Program-made: the position numbers and the translations under genes
Part shown: positions 1 through 11,239 of the stretch, in pieces
Numbering within the stretch: the first letter of the stretch is position 1
How the letters are laid out: every line of letters starts with the position of its first letter
Assembly: GCF_033473495.1 (NCBI RefSeq)
Contig: NC_088935.1
Coordinates: 2,418,001 to 2,482,000, forward strand
Origin: Cercospora beticola
Taxonomy: Eukaryota; Ascomycota; Dothideomycetes; Mycosphaerellales; Mycosphaerellaceae
DNA length: 64,000 nt
Reading direction: 5' to 3'
Notes under the pieces: generated by a model
Seen by the model: only the letters and a program-made list of their open reading frames with translations
What the model was told of the DNA's origin: nothing
Databases searched by the model: none

Positions 1-320
1 CTCAGGACATTGCCTAGGGCGACAGTGGACTGGGCAGCCACAGCTTCGTCGACACGGTGAAGCAGCTGAGTGACACGACGCTCGCCGGCGCCGATCAAGA
101 GATCCTCAAGAGACTTGGGAGAGGTTGAGGAGCGCATGGGCATGGCCGGGGTGCTCAATCTCGACTCTAGCGGGTCCCAAAAAGCGCTCTTGCTTGTGTT
201 GCTGTTGGGGTGGAAGGTGTCACCTTTTCGGATGGACATGTTCTGAAACGAGTCGGCCAGAGAGGTAGAAGGGTCGGTGGCCCTGGCAGGACGGCGGCGC
301 GGGTTCGTGGCGGCCGACAT
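1..320 (-). CDS. Partial unknown protein, N-terminal 106 residues
   Basis: An open frame starts at an ATG whose first base is 320 and runs off the left edge without a stop. The residues are low complexity at first (arginine- and serine-rich) and then become a more ordered stretch around residues 70-100 with the motifs SLEDLLIGAGERR and TQLLHRVDEA, which look helical. I see no signal peptide and do not recognise the family. Codon use resembles the neighbours and the frame is clean over 320 bases, so I think it is a real first exon. The C-terminal part and the function lie outside the window. Confidence 0.55.
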   Translation of the reverse strand, partial: MSAATNPRRRPARATDPSTSLADSFQNMSIRKGDTFHPNSNTSKSAFWDPLESRLSTPAMPMRSSTSPKSLEDLLIGAGERRVTQLLHRVDEAVAAQSTVALGNVL

Positions 321-1925
321 GTTGGCGGCGGTCGCAGTGATTCGAGGATATGTACAGGCCGGGATGACTCGTCAAGGGCGGCGACCTATCACGGGTTAGG
401 AGTGCGATCGCAGACTGCATGTATTGGGGTGAGTCACAACTTACGTATGGCCGCTGCCGTGCAGTATACTGCAGAGCAGACGCAGCTCCGGGAGGGCGAG
501 CTAGAGGGCGGCCTCGATGGTCTGAGAGAGGCGCGTCCCCCGCTATCGTGATCTGACACGCCCGCCCAGCACGTCTGTGTGTAGCAGCGCGAGTATACTG
601 TTGATGTGCGCACGGCGAGCGCTCGAGACAGGGCGGCGCAGCAGGATTGGGAGGGGAGGGCGCTGGGCTGTCGTCGTCTGCCAAGAGCAGTTGGTATCGG
701 CGGGCGGCGGATTGTCGTGAGGGAGTGGTGTTGCGAACGCTGGCGAGAGCGAGGGAGAATATTCAATGGCCCGGTTTTCAGACACGAACCGGACGATTGC
801 GTGGTGAGGGTCGGCGGAGGAGTGCACGCTGCTCACATACCACCACGGCCTGGCGTCTGCGTTGCGCTGCTGCCTGAAGTCCACGCGCGGGACGTGCCGC
901 AATTCTGGGCCACTTCTTCGACTGCGCCTTCCAGCTGTGTCCGCGTCCGTCGGGCTTCTTGAGTGTTCCGCTCCGCTCGCTCGCAGCGCCTTCATGCAGT
1001 GACAGAAGCCTGCTCCGCTGCTGTCGTATAAAGAGCTTCAGTCGCATCCTCGCTCAAACCAGCGTCGTCGCTCCCTCCGTCCAGCGCAGCACACAGCGGC
1101 CCCATGGGTGCCTGAATGAGCCATAGCCACCCTTCACCGGTTCAGGCCCGCAGGCTAGGTTCGGAAGGATTGGTTGATTGGAAATCCGCGTCCGTTTGAA
1201 AGCGCAGCCTGCGCGTACATGCGACACGGGCCGGATGACGACTGGCATTGAAGAGTAGTGACACCGTGTTCACTTTCGCAGAAGGTCACAGACGGCGCTC
1301 AAAAATTTGAGGATTTCTGGGATGGAGCGTGCGAGCTCAGTGGAAGTGGAGACGGACCTTCGGACTGCTTGCTACCACCACGCATACCCCTCTGTCACAT
1401 TTAGAAGCAGATGTCAGCAGCATGTGCTGTGCGGTGCTGCTGTTCCCAAGCATGTCGCCGCCACGATCGACAGTGGCCAATCACATGGAGCAGCAGCATC
1501 GTACCTGTTTGCTAGTCTGACACGCTCGCGTGCTCGCGACAAGACATGAGACGAACAGACGTCCTCTGCACGCGTTCTGCGATGCTAGTAGCACAGCACT
1601 ACGCGGCTACTCGAAGAAATTCACAGACACTGTACTGCGCGGTGTTCAGGAGCTGCTCAAGATGGCATTTGATCTGCATGTTCTCCTACATGTTTCAGCG
1701 CTGGACCCATCGTCTCCTGCAAGTAAGGCTGACACTCCTTCGTGAATGAACTCCTCTCTTCATTCACTGCTCTTCTGACCTTCCCTTATATTTCTTCTGT
1801 ACGAATCTGCTAACGTCCTTCCTTTCCTCCACGGTACTCTCGATCAACAGCGTCCACCCCTCGGAAAGCCACAAGGACTCGTTCTTCTTGCACGCCCAGC
1901 AATAGCTACCACCCATCAGCACACA
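321..1925. other. Intergenic region, 1.6 kb
   Basis: This is the shared upstream region of the partial leftmost gene (minus strand) and the secreted-protein gene (plus strand). Short open frames exist on both strands but none shows domain-like sequence or paired splice sites. It probably holds two promoters and 5' leaders. I see no RNA gene. Confidence 0.5.
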
Positions 1926-2582
1926 ATGTTGCTCACTTCAACTCTTGCGAGCACCATAGCTCTGACCGCCGCCGTGTTCGCACACCCGCTGGCTCGCAGG
2001 CATACGGCTTGCATCACAGCCAAGGATCTCACAACCATTGCGCCCGACACCGCATCTTGCGATGGCGCCGACTATCCCGCTGAATGCGCTGCAGCAAGCA
2101 TAGCAGCACCAAACATTGCCGAATCGTTCCACGTCTTCAACATCGAATCCTTTGGCGCCCAGGCAGCGCTGGTAGCGATTATGCTTTTCGAATCAGGCGA
2201 CTTCAAGTACAAGATCAATCACTATCCAGGGGTCGCCGGCCAAGGCACACGCAACATGCAATCGCCTGCATTCAACGAAAAGTATGCGGCATGGATCGTT
2301 GCAAATGGCAACGATGCGAACATCACGCAGGATCGTGTGGCAGCTGCAAGTGCACAAGGCCCGGCGCAGCTCCTGGATTTGATCAACACAGACAAATGGA
2401 GCTTTGCTAGTGCTGCCTGGTTCATTTCAACGCAATGTGATGCCAGCCACGTTGCAGCTCTGGCTGATGGGAGTCAGACGAGCTTCGAGAATTATCTGAC
2501 TGATTGTGTTGGAACAACGGTGACAGACGAGCGTATCTCAGGGTGGTCAAAGGTCGTTGCGCTTGGTCAATGGCAGAAGTGA
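1926..2582 (+). CDS. Secreted protein with possible lysozyme/SLT-like core
   Basis: The single-exon gene encodes 218 residues. Residues 1-19 form a signal peptide (MLLTSTLASTIALTAAVFA), followed by HPLARR, which could be a pro-region. The mature part has cysteines near 29, 45, 54, 172 and 195. It contains LFESGDFKY with Glu89 and, about 20 residues later, QGTRNMQS. I recognise this as a family of fungal secreted proteins of unknown function. The spacing of a Glu in ES followed by G-x(2)-NMQ recalls the catalytic Glu and the GxMQ-like strand of soluble lytic transglycosylases and goose-type lysozymes. That functional link is inference. The start is the first ATG and gives a complete signal peptide. 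Confidence 0.8.
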   Translation: MLLTSTLASTIALTAAVFAHPLARRHTACITAKDLTTIAPDTASCDGADYPAECAAASIAAPNIAESFHVFNIESFGAQAALVAIMLFESGDFKYKINHYPGVAGQGTRNMQSPAFNEKYAAWIVANGNDANITQDRVAAASAQGPAQLLDLINTDKWSFASAAWFISTQCDASHVAALADGSQTSFENYLTDCVGTTVTDERISGWSKVVALGQWQK

Positions 2583-2800
2583 CTTCCCCCGTAGGACGAG
2601 CGATGTAACTAACTGCTCAGCATGCTGGTCATGCTCTGTGCAAATTCGATCTCCAAAGCGAAGAGTATATGTCCTAAATGTATGGTGATGACTCTCGTCT
2701 ATATACGCGCGGCTTCGTTCCGCACTGCCCTGCAAGTGACGATGCTTCACCGAGAACTTTTGGCGGCTCTGCCTAGCAGCAAGAATGTGACAGTATCGAC

Positions 2801-4363
2801 ATGGTGGCACTCCATGGCCGCACCGCACCTTCGACCGCATGTCTGCACCTGCTGCGCAATCTCCTCGATGCGCCTGCCCATGCATGCCCTCCCGCGATGA
2901 CGAGGCGCTCCGCCGCGCCTTTGCAATCGCGAACCTTCACAGCGTCAACGGGACACGTCCAGCGACGTTCACAAATCGCGCGCAGCGACCACGATAGAAT
3001 ACAGCGTCGCACCTACGCATCCTCGCCGCACCATCAAGAGACCTTCTGGCGGCGGCTGCGACAGTCACGGAGCGCAGCAAAGCCTGCCGCCAACGACAAT
3101 CTGCCTCCACTTGCCGGCTTCCTGGACGACAATGCTGGACTGGGCGGCAGGATCATCAAGCCCAGCAACGAGTTGAAGCTACGCTGCACCGAATTCGACG
3201 AGAATGGCAATGTTACGCTGGTTAATGGCGAGTTCCGCAAAAGCGAGCTCATTCAGAAGTATTCGCTGCTACCGCGCGATTTGCGCAAGATCGATAGCAG
3301 CGTGCTGCCACACATTCTGGTCCGACCCTCGGCCATCTTGATCAATTTACTGCATCTGCGGTGCCTGATCAAGCACAACCGCGTTCTGGTCTTCGATGTC
3401 TATGGCTCCACCGATTCCTACGCACAAAGTCTGTTCATGTACGATCTGGAGGGCAAGCTCCGGCAAAAGCAGACGACAAGTGCTGCGGGGAATCTGCCTT
3501 ACGAATTCCGAGCCCTCGAAGCGGTCCTCATCAGCGTTACCAGTGGGCTCGAAAGCGAGTTCGAGGGGGTGAGGGAACCTGTGGTGCGAGTGCTGCGAGA
3601 ATTGGAAGAGGATATTGATCGTGACAAGCTACGACATCTGCTCATCTACTCGAAGAAGCTGGGCACATTTGAACAGAAGGCTCGCCTGGTGCGCGATGCG
3701 ATCGACGATTTATTGGAAGCGGACGATGATCTAGCCCGCATGTACCTCACCGAAAAAGCTGCTGGGACAGAAAGGGAGGATGACAATCATGAAGAGGTGG
3801 AACTGCTCTTGGAATCGTATCACAAAGTGGCAGACGAGATTGTGCAAGTCTCATCTAACATCGTCAGCGCCATCCGAAACACAGAGGAGATCGTTCGTGC
3901 CATTCTGGATGCGAACCGCAACAGCCTCATGCTTCTCGATCTGAAGTTCAGCATCGGGACCTTGGGCATCAGTGCCGGCATGTTCATCGCCGCGCTGTAC
4001 GGAATGAATCTGGAAAACTTCATCGAAGAGTCGAACCTAGGCTTCTTCGGTGTAACCGCCGCATCAACTGTGCTCTCGATCGGAGCATGCTGGTGGGGTC
4101 TCAAGAAGCTCCGCAAAGTGCAGAGACTTTCTATGTGGGGCGAGGGAGGCGTAATAAAGAACAATGCCCGGAGCTCAAGGGGCCGCTGGAGTGAGGTTGA
4201 AGGACGCAATGATGGCGAGAAGCCACTCGCTGAAGCAGTTGCCGGCATCAAGAAAGCTGAGGGTCTGAGATCATGGAAGGTCGCACAGAACGAGCGCTTG
4301 AAGCACATGCACGGCGACGCAACAAAATCTGCGCCTCCGCTCGCGCTGAGAACGATGAGATGA
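2801..4363 (+). CDS. MRS2: Mitochondrial inner-membrane magnesium channel Mrs2/Lpe10
   Basis: The intronless gene encodes 520 residues. The N terminus is rich in Arg, Ser and Ala and lacks acids, as expected for a matrix-targeting sequence. It is followed by the CorA-like soluble domain (about residues 110-370) with long charged helices, then two membrane helices near the C terminus. The signature YGMN at residues 400-403 ends the first helix. A short acidic loop NFIEESN and the second helix follow, then a basic matrix tail. CorA/Mrs2 proteins form homopentameric Mg2+ channels gated by matrix Mg2+. Length and layout fit Mrs2. Met33 (MTRRSAAP) is an alternative start that still leaves a targeting sequence. 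Confidence 0.93.
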   Translation: MVALHGRTAPSTACLHLLRNLLDAPAHACPPAMTRRSAAPLQSRTFTASTGHVQRRSQIARSDHDRIQRRTYASSPHHQETFWRRLRQSRSAAKPAANDNLPPLAGFLDDNAGLGGRIIKPSNELKLRCTEFDENGNVTLVNGEFRKSELIQKYSLLPRDLRKIDSSVLPHILVRPSAILINLLHLRCLIKHNRVLVFDVYGSTDSYAQSLFMYDLEGKLRQKQTTSAAGNLPYEFRALEAVLISVTSGLESEFEGVREPVVRVLRELEEDIDRDKLRHLLIYSKKLGTFEQKARLVRDAIDDLLEADDDLARMYLTEKAAGTEREDDNHEEVELLLESYHKVADEIVQVSSNIVSAIRNTEEIVRAILDANRNSLMLLDLKFSIGTLGISAGMFIAALYGMNLENFIEESNLGFFGVTAASTVLSIGACWWGLKKLRKVQRLSMWGEGGVIKNNARSSRGRWSEVEGRNDGEKPLAEAVAGIKKAEGLRSWKVAQNERLKHMHGDATKSAPPLALRTMR

Positions 4364-4926
4364 GGTTCGTGGCATCCTTGATGCTTTTTGTAGAATTATC
4401 GTGCTGGGTCTAGCGAGGCGTTTTGGGGGCATCTTGACTCTTACTACAGCATAGCATAATGTGGTTTTGCACCACAGTTACGTGTATATATTGTTCTGCC
4501 AGAACATGCAGCAAACCAGCGACCTGTTGCTCCGGGCGCATTGTGACTCTCCGGCTCGGATCGGTCTTCCACACTTGCGAAGCTGCAAACACCAGCCTCA
4601 AGAAGCAAGCCAAAGTACAAGCTCGAAACTCAGAATTTCTTAACAGGAAGCGCATTGTATACATCTTGGTGCGGTATTCATCCTGGCCGTCGCTTCAGGT
4701 GACGCGGAATGCGGCGCTGCGACCCCTCTGCACCACTTTAGCCCCGCAAATCAGCATCATGCATGATGAGTGGGTTAGGAAAGACGACATGTCAATGAAC
4801 AAGGGCGTGTATCTGTATGCTTTTCGCATGGCAGATAAGATATCCCTTTATCTTCCTCAAGTTTGACCTTTTGATCATACATTCTGAGAGTGCTGGTCAC
4901 ACAAGCCACACAAGCTAACATTCAAC
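4364..4926. other. Intergenic region, 0.56 kb
   Basis: This lies between the Mrs2 stop and the amidase start, both on the plus strand. It should contain the Mrs2 3' UTR and the amidase promoter. I see no coding exon with splice support and no strong repeat. Confidence 0.5.
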
Positions 4927-6821
4927 ATGGCAGATTGGCGACAGATTGCAAAAGAAAAGGCTCAATCAGTTCTTGACCTGATCCCGGCAGAATGGAGGTT
5001 GGCAAGCATTCCCTCGCCCGAAGAGCAACGGGACGTGACTGGGGCGTACATTCACCAGTTCCTCAGCGAGCGAGAGATTCAGATCACAGAGAGCGATGCT
5101 CTGCAGATTGTGAACAATGCAGCAAGCGGCAAATGGACTGCCGTCGAGATTACCAAGGCTTTTTGTCACCGAGCTGCAATAGCTCATCAGTTACTGAACT
5201 GTCTGCATGAGATATTCTTCGATGCAGCTATTACCCAGGCCGAGGCTCTCGATCAGTACTATGCTCAGCACAAGAAGGGCGTTGGCATGCTGCATGGCTT
5301 GCCTATATCCTTGAAGGACCAATTTCATGTCAAGGGAGTCGAGACGCATATGGGATATGTCGGTTGGATTGGCTCGTTCCAAGGAGAAAAGGGTACCGGC
5401 AAGGAGAGAAATTTCGAATCTGAAATGGTTCGAGAGTTCAGATCGCTTGGAGCTGTGTTGTACGTCAAGACGAGTGTCCCTCACTCTTTAATGACGGGTG
5501 AGACAGTGAACAATATTATAGGTAAGATCGCAAGGACTTGAGTGTACCTGGCGTTCGCAAGGCTCAATGGTCGCTTAGGTTATACTCTGAATTCCCGGAA
5601 CAGACTACTTAGCTCAGGCGGGTAAGGTGAGACAACTGCTCTAGAAATGCCCCAGCTAACTCTTTATTAGGTCATCTGGGGGTGAAGGTGCCCTGATCGG
5701 TGCTCGAGGAAGTGTAGTGGGTTTCGGAACAGACATTGGCGGATCGATTCGAATCCCATCAGCGTTCAACGGCCTCTTTGGTCTCCGTCCGAGTTCCGGT
5801 CGATTGCCATATCAAGGCATGGCAAATAGTATGGATGGCCAGAACAGCATTCTCAGTGTCGTGGGTCCACTTGCCACAACTGCAGATGGATTGAAGCTCG
5901 TCACTCAAGCGGTGCTGAGTACCAAACCATGGCTGACCGATCCCCTCACGCACGAGATCCCATGGCGAGACGACGCTGAGCTCGCAGTCTCTGATCCAGT
6001 GCGTCGCCTGAGTACAAAGCTCTCCTTCGCAGTTCTGCGCCACGATGGAGCATGCAGCCCAACTCCACCAGTGGCGAGGGCAATCGACACGGCAGTAAAA
6101 GCAATGGAGAAACTCGGCCATCAAGTCATCGAATGGAAACCTACTCCCGAACACTCCAAGCTGGCTGATATCTGCGTCAAGTGCTACAATCTTGACGGAG
6201 GCGCAGATGTCTTCAAAGACATCGATCTATCGGGAGAAGACATGGCCGAGCAGGTTCTCGTGGCTCGTGGTACACAAGCTAATGCATCAGAAGTCATGGC
6301 AACGAATATCACTAAACGCAACGCACAGAAGGAGTACATGGATTACTGGAATAGCACAGCCGCGCTGACGAATACTGGACGACCTGTTGATGCAGTCATT
6401 TGCCCCGTTGCGCCTTTCCCTGCCGCACGACCGAAAGCATTCACATACTACAACTATACTCTCTGGGTGAATTTACTAGATTGTGAGTAGATGTGCCTGT
6501 TTCCTCAACACTGTCCGCTGACACTACTGCGCCTAGACACAAGCGTCGTGGTTCCGATTACGAATGTGGACAAGAACATTGACAAAAAGTTCGAGAACTT
6601 TCAGGCTGTCAATGAAACTGATCAGAAGACGCAGGATATCTGTAAGTATCCATCGAGCACTTTTCAATTCTCCATGCGAAGCTGACGCAATATCTGTAGA
6701 CGACCCAGAAATATATGATGGCGCTCATGTTTCGATACAGCTCGTAGGTAGAAGATTGCAAGAAGAGAAGATGATGGCTTTGGCGAAATACATGGGCGAG
6801 GCAGTTCATGGCAAAGCTTAG
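4927..6821 (+). CDS. Amidase signature family hydrolase
   Basis: Five exons (4927-5521, 5579-5621, 5671-6482, 6537-6641, 6700-6821) encode 558 residues. The Ser-Ser-Lys triad of amidase-signature enzymes is complete: Lys130 in SLKDQ, the Gly-Ser-Ser-Gly loop GGSSGGEG around 212-219, and the nucleophile Ser238 in GTDIGGSIR. The length equals that of fungal acetamidase-like enzymes (about 540-580). The family hydrolyses carboxamides to acid and ammonia, so a nitrogen-release role is likely, but the substrate cannot be read from sequence. No signal peptide is visible, so it is probably cytosolic. It converges with the FAD monooxygenase, with only 129 bp between the stops. Exon 2 is only 43 nt long and carries the first half of the glycine-serine loop. 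Confidence 0.9.
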
Positions 6822-6950
6822 GTTGCAGATATTTGTGCAGGTTTCATTTTGCGGTGTGGCAATCTATACGGATGTCTAGTGCAAAGTCGATCGCTGGGCA
6901 CCTCTTGCAAATATCGTCTTGCAGGTCCGTTCACTTTATTTCGTCCATGG

Positions 6951-9031
6951 TCAATGGAATCCATTAGTGTCTGGAGCTACGCGATTCATAAAACCTCCAA
7001 AGAATTCGTCAAGCATACCAGTCGCTTCTGTTGCTAACGGGATTACAGCACTGACGTATTGATCCGGCCGCACCACAATGATACAGCCTTGTCGATCGAC
7101 ACCTCTGGTTTTATAGATCTCCCCAAAGCCAAAACCATAACTAGGCTCATCTGTGAAGGCCTTTTCATAGTCTTGCAGGCCAAGCTTCCCTTTCGCCGGT
7201 AGAAGCAATGATGGCAAGGCGGTAATTTCAAGAGTCTGTCGGGGCTGTTGGAACACTGCTCGGACATCGATGACCGAATCGATGTCAGCTCCGTGAGGCG
7301 TCAGGCTCGGAATCAGCTTCTTTTCCAAGTAGTCGCAGATGCCAACCACAGGTGATGAAGGAGAGGTAGGATTGTTCTCGTCACCAAAAATGACAATACG
7401 CCATCGTCCGTCTGCTTTCATAGCATTATGGCTGAGCTGGACAGGTTTGGCATCTGCGACACGAACGACTTGTACGGACTGGAATCTAGTTCCTAGCTGG
7501 AAGCCTGTTGCGAGATGCTGATATGTTGTGTTGAAACTTGTGAGTGGCCCGGGAAGATATCGCGTCTCGACGCCAGCCATAAAGCGACCTTGACGTTGAA
7601 AGCTCTCCTGAAATACGGCTGGATCCACGTACTCTTTGTCTTCTTTGTCAGCCTTGTTCTTCGGCTTAGCTGCGAACATTCGCGACATTTCGCGATCGAA
7701 GTCGATTAGCATTTGTGCTATTGCTTGTCTTTCCTGCGAGTAGGTATGCAACAATTTTGCGGGTGAGAGACCACGCAGAACCTTTGTCATGTTAGCTTAC
7801 CCTGTAAAGACAAGCGTGTGCATAAAAATACTCACATGAGCCAGCTTCCACCCCAGGTTGAAACTGTCGTTCATAGAGACATTCATGCCTTGGCCGGCTT
7901 TCGCGCTGTGCGTATGGCACGCATCTCCGGTGATGAAAACTCGCGGGTCACGGAGATGCTGTTCTGTTTTGGGAACATCGTCAAAGTGATCCGTAAGTCT
8001 TTGACCAACCTCATAAACTGACCAGTAAGCAATTTGCCGCACATCGAAACTGTATGGAGCAAATATGCGCTTGGCTCGGTCTACCAGTGCCTCTGCTGTG
8101 ACCGCTGATCGATCCATTCGATTCCCTTCTTTTACTTTGTCGAGCTCGATGTAAAATCTTGAGAGATAACCACCTTCACGGGGAATGATGAGAATACTGC
8201 CTTGGTCTGCAGAGTGGATCACTGTCTTCAATCGCGCATCAGGGAAGTCAGTAACGATGAGTGCATCGAGGACGCCCCAGGCCTGGTTCTGGTAATCGCC
8301 TTTCATCTCCAGCCCCAGCTTCCTGCGGATGCCGCTTCTTGAGCCATCGCATCCCACAACGTATTTGGCGCGCACCACTTCCTGCTGACCTTTATGAGCT
8401 TCATCCAGACGTTCCAGTGTCACAGTAATTGGGCCTTGATCTTGCGGTATGATCAGATCCGTGACTTTGCGACTATACGATGGCTCAAGTCTGGTTGGAG
8501 ATTGTTTCATAGCATCCAGCCACAGATCGTGGAGTCGAGCCTGATTCAAGATTACATGCGGAAATTCGGACAGTCCTTCTTCTGTGTCTGCGATCATCAA
8601 AGATCAGTTCCCTGCTCTCGCGAAAAGCGCCGCAAGCTGTTCAAGATCAGTTACTCACCTCTAATCCTCCCACTTCGTCGCAAGCCACTGCCATCCTCCG
8701 TCGGCGACCAAAATGTTGTTTCATTGACCCAATATGCTTCCTTCAGGACACGCTCACTGAATCCGAAAGCCTCAAAGATCTCGATCGTTCGACACTGTAG
8801 GCCATCGGCTTGGCCTTGCTGCAACCTTCCCGACTTGGACTCCACGATCCGGGTTGTGATGTCCGGAAATTGGGCCATTTGAGCGCCGAGCAATTGGCCG
8901 GCAGGCCCGGCTCCTACAATCAGTACATCGACTTCTTCTGGTAGACTGGATTGAAAGTCAGGTTCTTGGCTTTCGAACTGTGTCACATTCGGATCTCCGG
9001 AGCCCTGGAAGCCATTGAGATGGAACTGCAT
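6951..9031 (-). CDS. FAD-dependent aromatic hydroxylase, phenol 2-monooxygenase type
   Basis: Three exons (9031-8659, 8587-7836, 7781-6951) encode 651 residues. The N terminus carries the Rossmann motif VGAGPAG at 39-45. The middle has the FAD-binding GD motif in ITGDACHTHSAKAGQGMN and the NLGWKLAHVLRG stretch that spans the second intron. The C-terminal third resembles the thioredoxin-like dimerisation domain of phenol hydroxylase. Family members use NADPH and O2 to hydroxylate phenols next to an existing hydroxyl. Fungal relatives serve in aromatic catabolism and in secondary metabolism, and I cannot tell which applies here. The gene lies tail to tail with the amidase and in tandem with the permease. 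Confidence 0.9.
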
Positions 9032-9312
9032 CTCTGATAAGCGATCAGTCAGGGAAAGAGGGAGATGATGACCGAAATTGATCGGAATTATCAGTTGTGA
9101 GACAAAATCATGGCCTACGTTCGTTGCGTCCTATATACCGCAGGTCGGTGCTGATGCTGAGAGCGTGATGTTCACAGGCGGAGGCGAGCCGGCAAGTGCT
9201 CCGGCTGCTCTTCCCGTGCCAAGACAAAGCTGACGGGTGTAGATCGGGAAGTCACGCGCAGGCCAATTCTGCTGTTCATTCACGAGGTGCACATGAGTTG
9301 CAATTGTCGATG

Positions 9313-11239
9313 TCACACCCCATGCCCATGCACAACCATTCCACGTCTGCAGTCCTCCAGGTTTGCACGTCCGGGCTGTACCCATTCCGTACGATACACG
9401 ATTTTCCAACCTACACCCAACACCAGGAAGAGAGCGATGACGATATAGTTCATGAAGAACGCCTGCAAGTCCCACGGAGCAAAAGTCGTCCAGCCCTGCA
9501 AGAACACAAATCCAACACAAGTGATGAAGCCTGTCCAAGGGACATAGGGATATCCAGGTGCACAAAAGGGCAGGACATCGGTGGAGATGCCTTGCTTACT
9601 AAGCGCCTGCCGCATGCGAATGTGGCAGAGGCAGATGCAGCCCCCTGACGAGCTTGGTTAGCGATGCGGTACGACTAGGAAGGATGTGCTTACAAGTGAT
9701 AAACGTCGCGACGCCGGTCATGCTGACGACCCAGGTGTAAAACTGGCCCGCTCCCGAGGCAAGGTTGAGCAATGACAGAAATCCGACTGTGTTCATGAAG
9801 ACGTACGCATAAACGGGCACACCCCTCGAATTGGTCATGGCGAAGATTCTGGGTGCTTGTTTCTCCACAGCGAGGCCGTACAGCGTTCTGGATCCCACGT
9901 AAAGTGCGGCGTTGACCGCAGAGAGAATGGTAATGACAATCACTGCGTTCACTGCGTGAGCGCCTGCATTGACGCCAACCCGAGTGAAGGCGATGACGAA
10001 TGGCTTTTCGAACGTCAGTCAGATGTCTAAATGGTGTCATAGGCAAGCATACCGAGCGTGCCGTCTTGTTGGCGGCATTGAGAAGGTTGGGATCATTGAA
10101 TGGCACAGTGATGGTGAGGAAAAAGATACCTCCCAGGAATATGACCACGATTCCTGCGGTATGCTTTAGCTTCATGGTCTCGAGTGTATGCTATACCCCA
10201 TGAACTTACGCCAAACCACGCTCTTCACCGCCTTGGGCACGTCTTTGCTGGGGTTCGCAGACTCTCCCGCAGTCAGACCAACCATCTCGGTGCCAGAATA
10301 CTGGAGAGCGGCGAAGACAAAAATCTTGAAAACACCTTTGACGCCGTCGGCGAACGGTCCGGGATCACGGTAGAACTTGAATCCGATCTTTTCGCCTCCA
10401 ATCACTCCAGTCGATATGAGGATGGCGCAGATGAAGAAGATCAGTATGAACAGAACTTTGATGGAAGCAAGCCAAAATTCTGCCTCTCCAAAAGACTTTA
10501 CACCAAGGAAGGTGAAAGCCATGAATATGACCCTGTACGCGTTGTCAGGAAGCACGAACTGCACTTCAAGGTTGGACATCCTACCAGAAGACCATGATCC
10601 AGCCCCATCGCGGCATGGCGGTATCCCAGAAAGTCAGAACGAGGCCCAGATTGTCTGGTGTGAGTTAGTCTCGTCCTTCTCGTACCCAAGATACATCGCT
10701 CAAGCTCACTGTATTCAGCATGATGATTCCTGCCCACAGCAGCCAATAGTTCCACCCCAACGCAAAAGCCCAGCATGGATCGATAAATCGGTAGGTGTAA
10801 TGAGTGAAACTGCCCGCGACAGGGATGAAAGCACCCAATTCTCCAATGGACTGCATCACGGCCTAAAACTTGTCAGAAATGTCGGCTCCACTGAACGAAC
10901 AGACAAATTACATATAGCAATGTTCCGACTATACTGAAGCAGATGAGCAGACCCGCTGGACCCGCCGAGGAAAGCCCATTGCCCATTCCAACGAAGTATC
11001 CGGGGCCAATCACACCACCAACGGCAAGCATGAGCTACATCACGGCGTGAGCAAAGTTCGACCACGATCAGATATGCTCACACACGCACCAGATGCCTCT
11101 GCGCGAGATTGCGCTTGAGCTCGCCGCCATGTTGTACAGGAGCGTCGATGACAAGACCTTCTTTGGTAGTGATGGTCAGCTCCAAATCATTCCCCTGCTC
11201 AGACGTGGCAGTCTGCGGATCCTTCTTGTCGTCAGTCAT
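9313..11239 (-). CDS. Amino-acid permease (APC/YAT family) with a one-base frameshift
   Basis: Eight exons fit (11239-11090, 11034-10912, 10862-10710, 10654-10585, 10532-10210, 10153-10053, 10003-9694, 9644-9313). Every splice phase closes except at exon 3, where one base is missing. Total coding length is 1562 nt, one short of 521 codons. The product would be about 520 residues with 12 hydrophobic segments, an acidic N-terminal tail, GVIGPGYFVG in helix 1 and YVGSRTLYGLA in helix 8. Near 10718 the frame must shift by one to continue from LLWAGIIM into the expected glutamate-containing helix 3 and to match the phase of the next exon. The gene is either inactive in this strain or the base is an assembly error. 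Three GCCGAGTCA boxes lie upstream. Plasma-membrane amino-acid uptake is the expected role. Confidence 0.8.
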
